This document shows, one piece after another, positions 1 to 7,613 of a stretch of 27,539 nucleotides of DNA; the stretch's first letter is position 1; every line of letters begins with the position of its first letter. A program made the translations under genes and the position numbers. The notes under the pieces are model-generated. The model was not told where the DNA came from, made no database searches, and saw only the letters and a program-made list of their open reading frames with translations. This DNA comes from a virus. Location of the stretch: positions 1-27,539 of IMG/VR virus record IMGVR_UViG_3300036801_000200. The stretch is one strand, 5' to 3'.

Positions 1-807
1 CAGGGTATTGCTGGGCGTGATGGTGAGCTCGGCCGCGACGGCCTAAACGGCGAGCGCGGAGAGCCTGGCCTGCCGGGCCGCGACGGCGTTGCCGGCGAGC
101 GCGGCGAGATGGGAGTGCCCGGCCGCGACGGGATAAATGGCGAGCGCGGCGAGCGTGGAGAACAAGGGCCGACTGGTCTTGCTGGAGAGCGGGGCGAGGT
201 TGGACCGCAAGGCGAGCCAGGTCGGGACGGCGTCAGTGGAGAGCGCGGCGAGCATGGGCAGCCAGGGGCAGTTGGTCGAGATGGATCTCGGGGCGAAGTC
301 GGCCCGCAAGGCATGCGTGGCGAGCGTGGCGATGCTGGGCGCGACGGCCGGTGGATCGCCAAAGCATGGATAGATGATGAGGGGATGCTCCGGGGCGTCT
401 ATTCGGATGGAGTCGAAGGGGTATTTGGTCGCGCTGTCGGGGCGCGGGGTCCCCAAGGCGAACGCGGCGAGCCTGGCGCGACGGGAGAGCGTGGCGAAGA
501 AGGCGTGCGCGGAGCTCGGGGCGAGCTCGGCATTGCCGGGCCGCGCGGCGCTCAGGGCGAGCCTGGGCCTATCGGGCCATCGGGCGCAGAAGGCAGGCGC
601 GGCGAGCGTGGGCTCCGTGGCGAGCGCGGCGAGGCTGGACCGCAGGGCCGAGATGGTGAGCAAGGGCCGCCGGGCAGCGATGCAGAGATATTCGTGCTCG
701 CCGATGCTGTGTCGATTGGCGTCCGCCAGTCCGATCTGTCTCGAGTGCGCTTGCGGCGGATCTCCGCCGATGGTCAGCAATTCTATGTCCTAACCCTCGA
801 CGAATAA
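1..807 (+). CDS. Collagen-like (Gly-X-Y repeat) protein, 5' end missing
   Basis: The frame is open from base 1, so the start lies upstream; 268 codons are visible. Most of the protein is uninterrupted Gly-X-Y, rich in charged GER, GRD and GEP triplets, which are typical of bacterial and phage collagen-like triple helices. The repeat breaks once (about 349-438) for a non-collagen segment containing WIAKAWIDDEG, then resumes. From about 673 a non-repetitive C-terminal tail of roughly 40 residues follows (AEIFVLADAVSIGVRQSDL), possibly a trimerisation or capping domain. It ends 9 bases before the prohead protease start and reads in the same direction. Collagen-like phage proteins are usually fibres or head/tail decorations; that role here is inferred from composition and position. 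An internal ATG at 109 exists, but the repeat extends upstream of it, so it is not the true start. Confidence 0.85.
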   Translation, partial: QGIAGRDGELGRDGLNGERGEPGLPGRDGVAGERGEMGVPGRDGINGERGERGEQGPTGLAGERGEVGPQGEPGRDGVSGERGEHGQPGAVGRDGSRGEVGPQGMRGERGDAGRDGRWIAKAWIDDEGMLRGVYSDGVEGVFGRAVGARGPQGERGEPGATGERGEEGVRGARGELGIAGPRGAQGEPGPIGPSGAEGRRGERGLRGERGEAGPQGRDGEQGPPGSDAEIFVLADAVSIGVRQSDLSRVRLRRISADGQQFYVLTLDE

Positions 808-816
808 GGTTGAACT

Positions 817-1521
817 ATGCCTGGCGTCACTCCGCTTGTGAAAAATCGTCAGCCGACCGCGGCAACCTATCGGATGGAGAAGGCGAGCGGTTCTGATGCC
901 GCTGAGATATTCGTCTATGATTTCATCGGCAGTGGCGGGTGGATGGGCGGTGGAATATCGGCAGACACTTTCGCCAAAGACCTTCGGGCGCTCGGCCCAG
1001 TAAAGACGATTGGCTTACGGATCAATTCGGACGGCGGCGACGTCTTCGACGCCAAGGCAATGTATTCGCTGCTGGTCGCGCACCCGGCGAACATCGTCGT
1101 GCACGTCGACGGCATTGCCGCATCGGCCGCCTCCTTTCTCGCGATGGCCGGAAACGAGATCCGCATCGCCGAGGGCGGCTTCATGATGATCCACGACGCC
1201 TATGGCGGGACGCTCGGGAATGCGGATGATCACAGGAAAATGGCCGATCTGCTCGATTCAGTAACCGGAACTATCGCTGAGGTCTACGCGGCGCGCAGCG
1301 GGACGCCTGTCGACGAAATCCGCGGCTTGATGGCGGTCGAGACCTGGATGTCGGGCAAAGACGCCATCGACAAAGGCTTTGCCGACGTGCTCGTCGAGAA
1401 CCGAGGGAAAGTGGCGGCTCGCCTTCGTGAGCCGCGGATGTTCCGGAACCTGCCACGGTCATTACAGCCTAACCGCGCGGCCTTGGCTGACCGCATCGCC
1501 GCGCTCCGGCGCGCTTCGTAA
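817..1521 (+). CDS. ClpP-like prohead maturation protease (S14 family)
   Basis: 234 residues. Serine protease of the ClpP fold, expected to cleave the scaffold/delta region of the capsid protein during prohead maturation. The ClpP core is clear: INSDGGDVFDA at residues 70-80; GIAASAASFLAMAG at 99-112 with the nucleophile most likely Ser103; and MMIHDAYGG at 123-131 with catalytic His126. The third triad residue would lie near ETWMSGKDA (175-183), where an acidic residue is present, but I cannot assign it with confidence. The C-terminal 45 residues are basic and outside the fold. The gene lies immediately upstream of the HK97-type capsid gene, the usual order in this family. The start ATG follows the collagen-like gene by 9 bases. 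Confidence 0.93.
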   Translation: MPGVTPLVKNRQPTAATYRMEKASGSDAAEIFVYDFIGSGGWMGGGISADTFAKDLRALGPVKTIGLRINSDGGDVFDAKAMYSLLVAHPANIVVHVDGIAASAASFLAMAGNEIRIAEGGFMMIHDAYGGTLGNADDHRKMADLLDSVTGTIAEVYAARSGTPVDEIRGLMAVETWMSGKDAIDKGFADVLVENRGKVAARLREPRMFRNLPRSLQPNRAALADRIAALRRAS

Positions 1522-1572
1522 GATCCCGTCCCGGTAACGGGGTCCTAGGCGCCGCCTTCTGGGCGGCTTTTT
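1522..1572 (+). terminator. Double hairpin with T-run before the capsid gene
   Basis: Two stem-loops lie between the protease stop and the capsid start. The first pairs GATCCCGT (1522-1529) with ACGGGGTC (1537-1544), including one G-T pair. The second pairs GCCGCC (1551-1556) with GGCGGC (1562-1567), has a 5-base loop and is followed by five T residues (1568-1572). The second has the form of an intrinsic terminator. Because the capsid gene directly follows, it may be a partial terminator or an mRNA-end stabiliser rather than a full stop. Confidence 0.6.
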
Positions 1573-1579
1573 CATTTTC

Positions 1580-1585
1580 GGAGGG
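1580..1585 (+). promoter_or_regulatory. Strong ribosome binding site of the capsid gene
   Basis: GGAGGG lies 5 bases before the ATG at 1591 and fixes the start there rather than at the in-frame ATG at 1651. It is one of the strongest Shine-Dalgarno matches in the window, as expected for the most abundant virion protein. Confidence 0.75.
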
Positions 1586-1590
1586 TCAAG

Positions 1591-3033
1591 ATGTTAGATG
1601 CGAGCGCAGTGGCGCTTGGTAGGGCCTTTTCGTCGCCGGGTATCGTCTTTATGGCCGCGCCATCGGTCGAAAGCTTGAGCTCGCGCCGAGATGCTTTGGT
1701 AGCTGAGTTCGATGCCATAGAGGCAGCCGCCAACGAGGACGACCGTGATTATACCGAAGAAGAAGCTCGGCGCATGCCTGATCTCATCAATGAGATCAAT
1801 CGGTTAGCCGACCGCATCCAGTTGCGCAGGCAGGCCGACAATCTCCAGCGGACAGAGAGCCCGCCTCCTGGCGCCAATAGGCGCACCACAGAGGATGGTG
1901 GCAGCCGGCAGCCGGGGAATGGCGGAAACCTGACCAATGGCCGCCCCTCGGTTCCGGCTCAGCCGCGTAGCGGCCCCCCAGGCATGTGGGGATGGCGCAA
2001 CGGCGGTGAATTCGCTCTAGCGGTCCGCAACGCGGCGCTTGGCGGGCAGCCGGACAATCGGTTGCGCGGCAGCATCGAGAATGCGGCGGCATCGACCTAT
2101 TCACAAGAAGCCGTCGGCGCCGATGGCGGCTATGCCGTGCCCCCGGACATCCGGGCTGATATCGTCCAGCGCGTCATGGGCGAGGGATCGCTGATGTCGC
2201 TGACTGACACTATCCCGACCTCATCGAACTCCGTCACCATCCCGGTCGACAACACGACCCCATGGCAGACCACAGGCGGTATCCAGGCCTATTGGGTATC
2301 CGAGGCTCAGACGAAGACGCAGAGCAAGCCTGCGCTCGAACAGGTGACGGTCCGCGCCAATACCCTGGCCTGCTTGGTGCCGATCACCGAGGAGCTCCTT
2401 GAGGATGCGCCGGCGCTTGACGCCTATATCCGCCGCAAGGCGCCGGAGAAGATGGACTTCGTAGTCAGCAACGCGATCGTTCGCGGTGATGGGATCGGCA
2501 AACCATTCGGTTTCCTTAACTCGGGATCACTGCTTACTGTCGCGGCCGAGGGCGCCCAGACCGCCGACACCATCGTTGCGGCGAATATCGCCAAGATGTA
2601 CGCAGCGATGCCTGTCGCCTCTCAGCGTACTGCCGTTTGGCTTATCCATCCTACTGCGACAGCGTTCCTGCCCCTTTTGGTGATTGGCACGCAACCGGTG
2701 TGGTTGCCGCCGAGCGGATTGCAAGCCAACATAGGCAACGGGACCCTTTTGGGCCGTCCGGTCATGGTCTCCCAGACCACTGATATCATCGGCAATGTCG
2801 GCGACATCATCTTCGTCGACCTGGCGCAGTATATGACGCTGATCAAGACCGGTCAGGGTCGCGACGCGAACAGCCTGCGAACCGACGTCAGCATCCATCT
2901 CTGGTTTGACCAAGATCTGGTCGCCTTCCGTTTCACTATGCGGGTTGGTGGGCAGCCCTGGTGGAACGCCCCAGTTACCGGCCGCGACGGCGCCTCGACG
3001 CTATCACCATTCATTGTCTTGGCGGCCCGGTAA
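1591..3033 (+). CDS. Major capsid protein, HK97 fold
   Basis: 480 residues. The layout is that of HK97-family capsid precursors: a charged, helical N-terminal region (about residues 27-85, including SRRDALVAEFDAIEAAA) matching a delta/scaffold domain, a Pro/Gly/Asn-rich linker (about 90-135), then the shell domain from about 140. Typical capsid-core features are GADGGYAVPPDIR (about 176-188), a TSSNSVTIPV strand segment, an EELLEDAPALDAYI helix segment and a GDGIGKPFGFL loop. The upstream ClpP-like protease would remove the N-terminal region; the cleavage site cannot be read directly from the sequence. A strong GGAGGG ribosome binding site and a preceding hairpin suggest high expression. The catalogue entry is safe at the fold level, but the subfamily is not determined. 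Confidence 0.93.
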   Translation: MLDASAVALGRAFSSPGIVFMAAPSVESLSSRRDALVAEFDAIEAAANEDDRDYTEEEARRMPDLINEINRLADRIQLRRQADNLQRTESPPPGANRRTTEDGGSRQPGNGGNLTNGRPSVPAQPRSGPPGMWGWRNGGEFALAVRNAALGGQPDNRLRGSIENAAASTYSQEAVGADGGYAVPPDIRADIVQRVMGEGSLMSLTDTIPTSSNSVTIPVDNTTPWQTTGGIQAYWVSEAQTKTQSKPALEQVTVRANTLACLVPITEELLEDAPALDAYIRRKAPEKMDFVVSNAIVRGDGIGKPFGFLNSGSLLTVAAEGAQTADTIVAANIAKMYAAMPVASQRTAVWLIHPTATAFLPLLVIGTQPVWLPPSGLQANIGNGTLLGRPVMVSQTTDIIGNVGDIIFVDLAQYMTLIKTGQGRDANSLRTDVSIHLWFDQDLVAFRFTMRVGGQPWWNAPVTGRDGASTLSPFIVLAAR

Positions 3034-3058
3034 GTAAGCCGGATCAGAGGAGTATCGC

Positions 3059-3592
3059 ATGCCCAATCTCTTGAGCACCGAGGAATTCCAGATCGTCTCT
3101 ATGGCTATCCCAGCTGATCTAGCCAGCGGGGCGACAGTGGGCGCATGGGTCGATATGCGCGGATATGGCCGCCTGAGCATCGTCGTCTTGAAAGCGGCAG
3201 GGACCGCCGGAGAGAACGTGAACTTCACGTTACAGCAGGCGACCGACAAAAACGGCGGATCGGCCAAGGCCCTCGCGTTCAATCCGCATGGGGTCGATTA
3301 CAAGCGCGGGACCTTGATGGCGAGCATCGGTGGGACCTTTGCCGGCGTCCAGCAATTTGCCAACACCGCGCTTGCTGCGGGGGCGACCATCTGGACGGAT
3401 GCGACCAGTTCCAATCAGCAGGGGATTTACGTGTTCGATGTCCTGCCGAACATGCTCGATAGCGCGAACGGCTTCAACCACGTGAACATTCTGCTTCCCG
3501 ATGTCGGCACGGGCGCGCAGCTCGCGTGCGTGATCGGAATTCTCAGCGAGCCCCGATATCGCAGCGGGCCGCTGCCGAGCGCGATCGCGTGA
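3059..3592 (+). CDS. Putative virion protein next to capsid (unknown family)
   Basis: 177 residues. I do not recognise the family with confidence. The protein is rich in small and beta-forming residues (SIVVLKAAGTAGENVNFTLQQ, IYVFDVLPNML, LACVIGILSEPRYR), with no signal peptide or membrane segment. An AGAGGAG ribosome binding site at 3046-3052, 6 bases before the ATG, supports translation, and the stop overlaps the next start by one base (TGATG). Its position directly after the capsid gene is where head decoration or head-stabilising proteins are often encoded, so a capsid-associated role is a reasonable inference only. Confidence 0.72.
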   Translation: MPNLLSTEEFQIVSMAIPADLASGATVGAWVDMRGYGRLSIVVLKAAGTAGENVNFTLQQATDKNGGSAKALAFNPHGVDYKRGTLMASIGGTFAGVQQFANTALAAGATIWTDATSSNQQGIYVFDVLPNMLDSANGFNHVNILLPDVGTGAQLACVIGILSEPRYRSGPLPSAIA

Positions 3593-3867
3593 TGAAACTC
3601 AAATTCGTCAGAGACACGCGGCCGGAGGAATGGGCGATGCCATTCCGCGCCGGCGAGGTTCACGACTTCCCCGACGATTTCGCGCAGAAGTGGCTGAGGC
3701 GAGCGGCGGCTATTGTCGTCACAGACGAGCCGGAACCCCAGAAGGCTGAAGAGACAGTGAAGGCGGAACCGGCTCGCCCAAAAGACATGCAGCCCGCGCT
3801 GGGCTCTGGCGGCGCGCCGAGTCCGGCCGGCGAAGCGCGCAAGGTGGGCCCCGACCGCAAGTCATAA
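3592..3867 (+). CDS. Small head-module protein with Pro/Glu-rich tail
   Basis: 91 residues. The start is the ATG that shares its A with the preceding TGA stop; a longer in-frame reading from 3526 would overlap the upstream gene by 66 bases and is not favoured. The N-terminal half is a compact domain (about 1-43) with FRAGEVHDFPDDFAQKWLRR, followed by a hydrophobic strand AAAIVV. The second half is a low-complexity Pro/Glu/Lys/Ala tail. A similar arrangement (G-acidic-hydrophobic motif, DFA helix, acidic Pro-rich tail) recurs in the gene at 14907-15170, placed before the tail tube. This suggests two related small accessory proteins. Function unknown; perhaps an assembly factor. Confidence 0.7.
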   Translation: MKLKFVRDTRPEEWAMPFRAGEVHDFPDDFAQKWLRRAAAIVVTDEPEPQKAEETVKAEPARPKDMQPALGSGGAPSPAGEARKVGPDRKS

Positions 3868-3870
3868 TCT

Positions 3871-4617
3871 GTGTATCGCTCGACCGTCGTCACCGCCGCG
3901 GCAACGGCCTCCGGATTAACGACGCTGCGCAACCTGAAGCTCGATCTCGACGTCACTGACACAGCCACTGACGTCTATTGGCAGAGACAGATCGCCATCG
4001 CATCGAGCCTGATCCAGCAATATTGCAGCCGGGTCTTCGCGCGGCAGACCTATCGCGACGACTTCCATTCGTCGATAGGCATCGGGTGGGCATTCCGAGC
4101 TCCGGATGTTCAGGCTCCGGCGTGGCCGATGGCGCCGGCGGGAGCGGGTTTCGCGATAGCGCTTCAAAATGTGCCGGTCATCACCATAGGCCAAGTTCTG
4201 CTCGACGGAGCGGCCATCGACCCCGCGCAGTATTCACTCGACCTCACGGCGTCTGGCCAGTCCGACTCCGGATTCCTCTACCGGCTCGACGGCGACCTTC
4301 GCCGCGTGCCATGGGATTTCACGGATTGCTCGGTCACTTACGATGCCGGCTACGACCTGCCAAGCGCTGATGTTCAGGCCAATCCATTGCCGCCTGAGAT
4401 CGAGCACGCCGCAGTCATGATGGTGATCGCCAACCGCCAGGCGGGCCGGCTCTCGTTCTCGACGCGGGACCCGTATCTGCGGGCCGAAACCGTCGAAGGG
4501 GTCGGCTCTATGCAATACGCGCAAACGCCGATCGGCGGTGGCGGCGGTCCGGTCGGGACTATCCCGCAGGCTGTGATGCAGATGCTGGATCCGTTCGTAA
4601 TTCCAGTCGTCGCTTAA
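3871..4617 (+). CDS. Head-tail connector protein, gp6-like
   Basis: 248 residues. This would be the adaptor ring that docks below the portal and starts the neck. The N-terminal part has the pattern of the HK97 gp6/SPP1 gp15 adaptor family: TTLRNLKLDLDVTD, then a helix with WQRQIAIASSLIQQYCSRVF (a semi-conserved I-x-x-Y-C-x-R motif), followed by beta segments including VPVITIGQVLLDG and SVTYDAGYDLP, and a C-terminal helix EIEHAAVMMVIANRQ. The start is GTG three bases after the previous stop, without a good ribosome binding site, so translation may be coupled. The other neck genes normally adjacent are 8 kb downstream, beyond the sugar-enzyme cargo. Confidence 0.83.
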   Translation: MYRSTVVTAAATASGLTTLRNLKLDLDVTDTATDVYWQRQIAIASSLIQQYCSRVFARQTYRDDFHSSIGIGWAFRAPDVQAPAWPMAPAGAGFAIALQNVPVITIGQVLLDGAAIDPAQYSLDLTASGQSDSGFLYRLDGDLRRVPWDFTDCSVTYDAGYDLPSADVQANPLPPEIEHAAVMMVIANRQAGRLSFSTRDPYLRAETVEGVGSMQYAQTPIGGGGGPVGTIPQAVMQMLDPFVIPVVA

Positions 4618-4634
4618 AGGGGCAGCGTAATTTT

Positions 4635-5795
4635 ATGGGATGGGCGGCAATCTGCCGGCTTGGCGGTATCGGCGATAATCTGATCGCTACCAGCGTCTTA
4701 CCAGGGCTGAAGGCGAAATATGGGAAGGTCGAGGTCATCACCGGTCGAGGCCCGAACGCCTCGGTCTTCGAGCACAATCCTCATATCGACAAGCTGACCT
4801 TTAAGGACGACGGCGATTTCCCGGGGACCGGCCCAGATGATTGGCAGAAATGGTTTGCAATTCGGGCCAAAGAGTACGACGCATTCTATCACCTCTCGCA
4901 TTCCTGTGAGATGATCCGCGCCTTGTTCACGGGGCAAACTCAGTTTTTCTGGCCGGACAGCATGCGCCGCAAGCATTGTTTCCAGAATTATTTGGAAACG
5001 GTACACGATATATGCGAGTTGCCTTATGCGCCGATCGGGCCGGAGTATTACCCTACGGACGAAGAGGTCGGCCGCGCCAAGCAGGACAAAAACGAAAAGA
5101 TCCGTCAAGGCCGCCCAGGCCCCGTCATCGGATGGGTGTGCTCAGGAACGCGCATCGATAAACGTCATCCGCGCGGTCACATCGCTGTCGCGCGCCTCAT
5201 CGGCGAATTAGACGCGACTGTAGCCCTCTTCGGTGGCCCGGATAAAGAGCAGGCCATCGCAACAGAGATCGACCGCCAAGTCCGCCATCATCACGGCACT
5301 GTCGATGGTTTGCGGACCTGCATTGATCCCAATCGAGAGGTGACGAATTGGCCGATCCGGCGCAGTCTGGCGCAGCTTCGGGAATGCGACCTCGTCGTCA
5401 CGGTCGATACCGGTCCGATGTGGGCGGTCGCGATGCTTCCGATCCCCAAGATCGTCATCCTGTCGCACGCCAGCGCCGAGAACATCACCAAACGTTTCGT
5501 CAATGCGACCACGCTGATCGCCGATCAGCAGAGGGTGCCGTGCTGGCCTTGCCATCGGCTGCACAACGATAACACCTGGTGCAAGCCCAACGCCGAAAAC
5601 GACGGCGCCGCCTGCGTGTCTGACGTCACTGTCGAGGCCATTGTGTCGACTGCGCGAGCGTGGCTGCAGAACCCGGCGCGTGCCCGGGAGAAGATCGCCG
5701 GCGTCTTCACGTCGGAGGATGTGATAGCGGCATGCAAGGCGCTCCACTCTCCTCGCGCCGATGTCCTCGGCAGCGCGGCGTTCAAAGTGGCATGA
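4635..5795 (+). CDS. GT9 family glycosyltransferase (heptosyltransferase-like)
   Basis: 386 residues. GT9 enzymes move a sugar, classically ADP-heptose, onto lipopolysaccharide core or another acceptor. The N-terminal motif CRLGGIGDNLIATSVLPGLK (residues 7-26) matches the GT9 G-D-x-L-x-x-x-x-x-L signature, and the C-terminal donor half carries LVVTVDTGPMWAVAML. The usual family motif there is DTG-x-x-H; here Trp replaces His, which may alter donor choice or activity. Near the C-terminus is a Cys-rich segment (VPCWPCHRLHNDNTWC) that could bind metal or form disulfides. It is the first of the cargo genes; its stop overlaps the epimerase start (ATGA). Acceptor and donor are unknown; a role in virion or host-surface glycosylation is inferred. 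Confidence 0.87.
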   Translation: MGWAAICRLGGIGDNLIATSVLPGLKAKYGKVEVITGRGPNASVFEHNPHIDKLTFKDDGDFPGTGPDDWQKWFAIRAKEYDAFYHLSHSCEMIRALFTGQTQFFWPDSMRRKHCFQNYLETVHDICELPYAPIGPEYYPTDEEVGRAKQDKNEKIRQGRPGPVIGWVCSGTRIDKRHPRGHIAVARLIGELDATVALFGGPDKEQAIATEIDRQVRHHHGTVDGLRTCIDPNREVTNWPIRRSLAQLRECDLVVTVDTGPMWAVAMLPIPKIVILSHASAENITKRFVNATTLIADQQRVPCWPCHRLHNDNTWCKPNAENDGAACVSDVTVEAIVSTARAWLQNPARAREKIAGVFTSEDVIAACKALHSPRADVLGSAAFKVA

Positions 5796-6832
5796 GGGTT
5801 TACATAACCGGCATCGCCGGGTTTCTCGGATCGCACCTGGCTGATCACCTGGCGGCGGCAGGGCACACGGTTTTTGGCTGCGACGATTTCTCGACCGGCT
5901 CGCTGGACAATCTGACCGGTCTAGTGGGGTTTGCGTGGCGAAACATCATTGATCTTGTCCCTGAAGATCTCGAAGGGTTCGACGTTGTCTACCACTGCGC
6001 TGCCGCCGCTTATGAGGGGGCGTCGAATTTCTCGCCAGCCTTCATCAGCCGCAACATCTATGCGGGCTCGGCTGCGGTGTTCTCGGCGGCCATTGCGTCG
6101 GGCGTCAAACGCGTGGTCTTCACCAGCACGATGGCCCGCTACGGCGAGCCTTACGTGAACCTGCCGTTCATCGAGGATCAGTCGAATTCCGCCGGCAGCT
6201 GGCACAGGACCGTCACGCCGGTAGACCCATATGGGATCGCAAAAGAGGCGGCCGAGCGACTGCTGATCAACCTCGCGCAGACGCATGGCGTCGAGTGGTC
6301 AATCGCGGTGCCGCACAACATCTACGGCCCGCGTCAGCGATACGTCGACCCTTACCGCAACGTCGCGGCTATCTTCGCAAACCGGATGCTGCAGGACCTG
6401 CCGCCGCAGATCTACGGCGACGGACGCCAGGTGAGGTGCTTCTCTTACATCGACGACGTCGTTCCGGGACTGGCCCGCATGGGTCTCGACGACGTAACCA
6501 GAAGCCAGATCATCAATCTTGGCCCCGATAGCGGGGAGGTCTCCATCGTTGAATTGTCGGCATTGCTGGCCGAGATTGTCGGATATCGAGGCCCGGCCGA
6601 ATATCTCCCCGGGAGGCCGCGAGAGGTACGGCGCGCCGTCTGTTCCTCGAACAAGGCGCGCCAGCTTCTGGGCTTCGAGCAGAAGACCGAGCTTCGCCAG
6701 GGGCTCGAACAATTGGTCGACTGGATCCGCGCACGCGGGGCGCGGCCGTTCGAGCATCACCTTGCGATCGAGCTGAAAGACAGTCCGCTGTTGCCGGCTA
6801 CCTGGTATAGACCGCTGAAAGGATTCCGTTGA
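5792..6832 (+). CDS. NAD-dependent sugar-nucleotide epimerase/dehydratase (extended SDR)
   Basis: 346 residues, the usual size for GalE/UDP-glucuronate epimerase/dTDP-glucose dehydratase relatives. The Rossmann motif G-x-x-G-x-x-G is at residues 7-13 (TGIAGFLG), an acidic NAD-ribose site at DDFSTGS (31-37), the Ser/Thr catalytic region at FTSTMARYGEP (110-120), and the Y-x-x-x-K pair at Tyr147/Lys151 in DPYGIAKEAAE. Downstream, VPHNIYGPRQRY, FSYIDDVV and the sugar-nucleotide-binding GRPREVRRAV are family features. The start ATG overlaps the GT9 stop; a longer reading from 5660 lies inside the GT9 gene. It probably makes the activated sugar used by the adjacent transferases, but the exact reaction (epimerase, decarboxylase or dehydratase) cannot be decided. 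Confidence 0.9.
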   Translation: MRVYITGIAGFLGSHLADHLAAAGHTVFGCDDFSTGSLDNLTGLVGFAWRNIIDLVPEDLEGFDVVYHCAAAAYEGASNFSPAFISRNIYAGSAAVFSAAIASGVKRVVFTSTMARYGEPYVNLPFIEDQSNSAGSWHRTVTPVDPYGIAKEAAERLLINLAQTHGVEWSIAVPHNIYGPRQRYVDPYRNVAAIFANRMLQDLPPQIYGDGRQVRCFSYIDDVVPGLARMGLDDVTRSQIINLGPDSGEVSIVELSALLAEIVGYRGPAEYLPGRPREVRRAVCSSNKARQLLGFEQKTELRQGLEQLVDWIRARGARPFEHHLAIELKDSPLLPATWYRPLKGFR

Positions 6833-7227
6833 TGTCGAACGTGGCCACTTATGCCGCGCGCGCGATGCTGGACTATGTCAATCGCGGCTCGACGAACAAT
6901 AAGCCGGCAGCTTGGCTTTGCGCGCTCTCGACGGGCAGTCCTGGCAATGCCGCCTTCGTCGGAGAACCGGGAACTGCATCCGGATATTCCAGGCAAAGCT
7001 GCACCTGGGGCGACAGCACGGGCGCGAGCGCCTTCAACGTCAACGCGATGACGTTCGGCCCGTTTTCGTCGAACTGCAACATATCCGGGATCGCGATCAT
7101 GGATAGCGCGATGGCAACGAACGCCGGCAACGAGTTGTGGTACGGACTTCTTGCGACGGCTCGGGCGATCACTTCGGGCGACTCTCTGATAATCGCGGGG
7201 AGCGCATTAACTTCTCAGGTGACGTAA
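6832..7227 (+). CDS. Gp80-like putative tail/fibre protein, copy 1
   Basis: 131 residues. The start ATG shares a base with the epimerase TGA. The pattern is that of the small phage Gp80-like family, often annotated as tail fibre: an N-terminal helix (AARAMLDYVN), a strand with PAAWLCALSTG, a GYSRQSCTWG segment, a central FNVNAMTFGPFS strand, SGIAIMD, WYGLLATARAITSGDSLII and a final short strand. The gene at 11922-12359 shows the same order of motifs and is probably a distant paralogue. It is translationally coupled to the sugar enzymes, so it may be a virion protein that evolved or travels with them. Family assignment rests on pattern recognition. Confidence 0.68.
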   Translation: MSNVATYAARAMLDYVNRGSTNNKPAAWLCALSTGSPGNAAFVGEPGTASGYSRQSCTWGDSTGASAFNVNAMTFGPFSSNCNISGIAIMDSAMATNAGNELWYGLLATARAITSGDSLIIAGSALTSQVT

Positions 7228-7229
7228 TC

Positions 7230-7613
7230 GTGGCGATCGAAGAAGAGTTAGCCGCGCCGCCGGCCGAAGATCTGCCGCAGGGCGCATGGGGCGATCTTCC
7301 GCCGGCCCCTAGCATGGTGACGCTAGGGCTGCCGCCGGCTCCGTTCGGGCCCGAGCACGTCGGGCTTTGGTATCACGAAGCGCTGCAGCTCCCGGAAACG
7401 CGCGTTACGGGCTGGTTCGGATGCGCGATCGGCACCGGTGGCGCTGATGGCGACGGGGATGTGCAGCTGTTCTTCTACAACGGCAACCATCTTGAGCCGA
7501 CGATGCGGCTAGTCGTCAGTCAAGCGGACTTGATGCAGATCTTCGCCGGCCTTGGGAAGCTGCTCCACGAGCGCACGCCATTTCTCAAAGAGTGGAACCT
7601 GCGCCAGATATGA
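7230..7613 (+). CDS. Hypothetical protein, 127 aa
   Basis: The start is taken as the GTG two bases after the preceding stop, with CAGGTG just upstream; an in-frame GTG/ATG region further upstream lies inside the previous gene. The N-terminus is Pro/Ala-rich (LAAPPAEDLPQGAWGDLPPA), followed by a domain with VGLWYHEALQLPETRVTGWF, a Gly/Asp-rich loop (GTGGADGDGD), QLFFYNGNHLEP and a helix. No signal peptide or membrane segment is apparent. I do not recognise the family. It overlaps the following putative glycosyltransferase by four bases (ATGA), so the two are very likely translated together and may act together. Confidence 0.68.
   Translation: MAIEEELAAPPAEDLPQGAWGDLPPAPSMVTLGLPPAPFGPEHVGLWYHEALQLPETRVTGWFGCAIGTGGADGDGDVQLFFYNGNHLEPTMRLVVSQADLMQIFAGLGKLLHERTPFLKEWNLRQI

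Noticed and set aside
43-780. 245-codon minus-strand ORF opposite the collagen-like gene
   Set aside because: It is the complement of Gly-X-Y coding DNA, giving an Ala/Pro/Ser/Leu-rich artefact with no domain. The + strand repeat explains the open frame.
5660-5791. N-terminal extension of the epimerase
   Set aside because: It lies inside the GT9 gene; the Rossmann fold begins directly at ATG 5792, which has a normal ATGA overlap.
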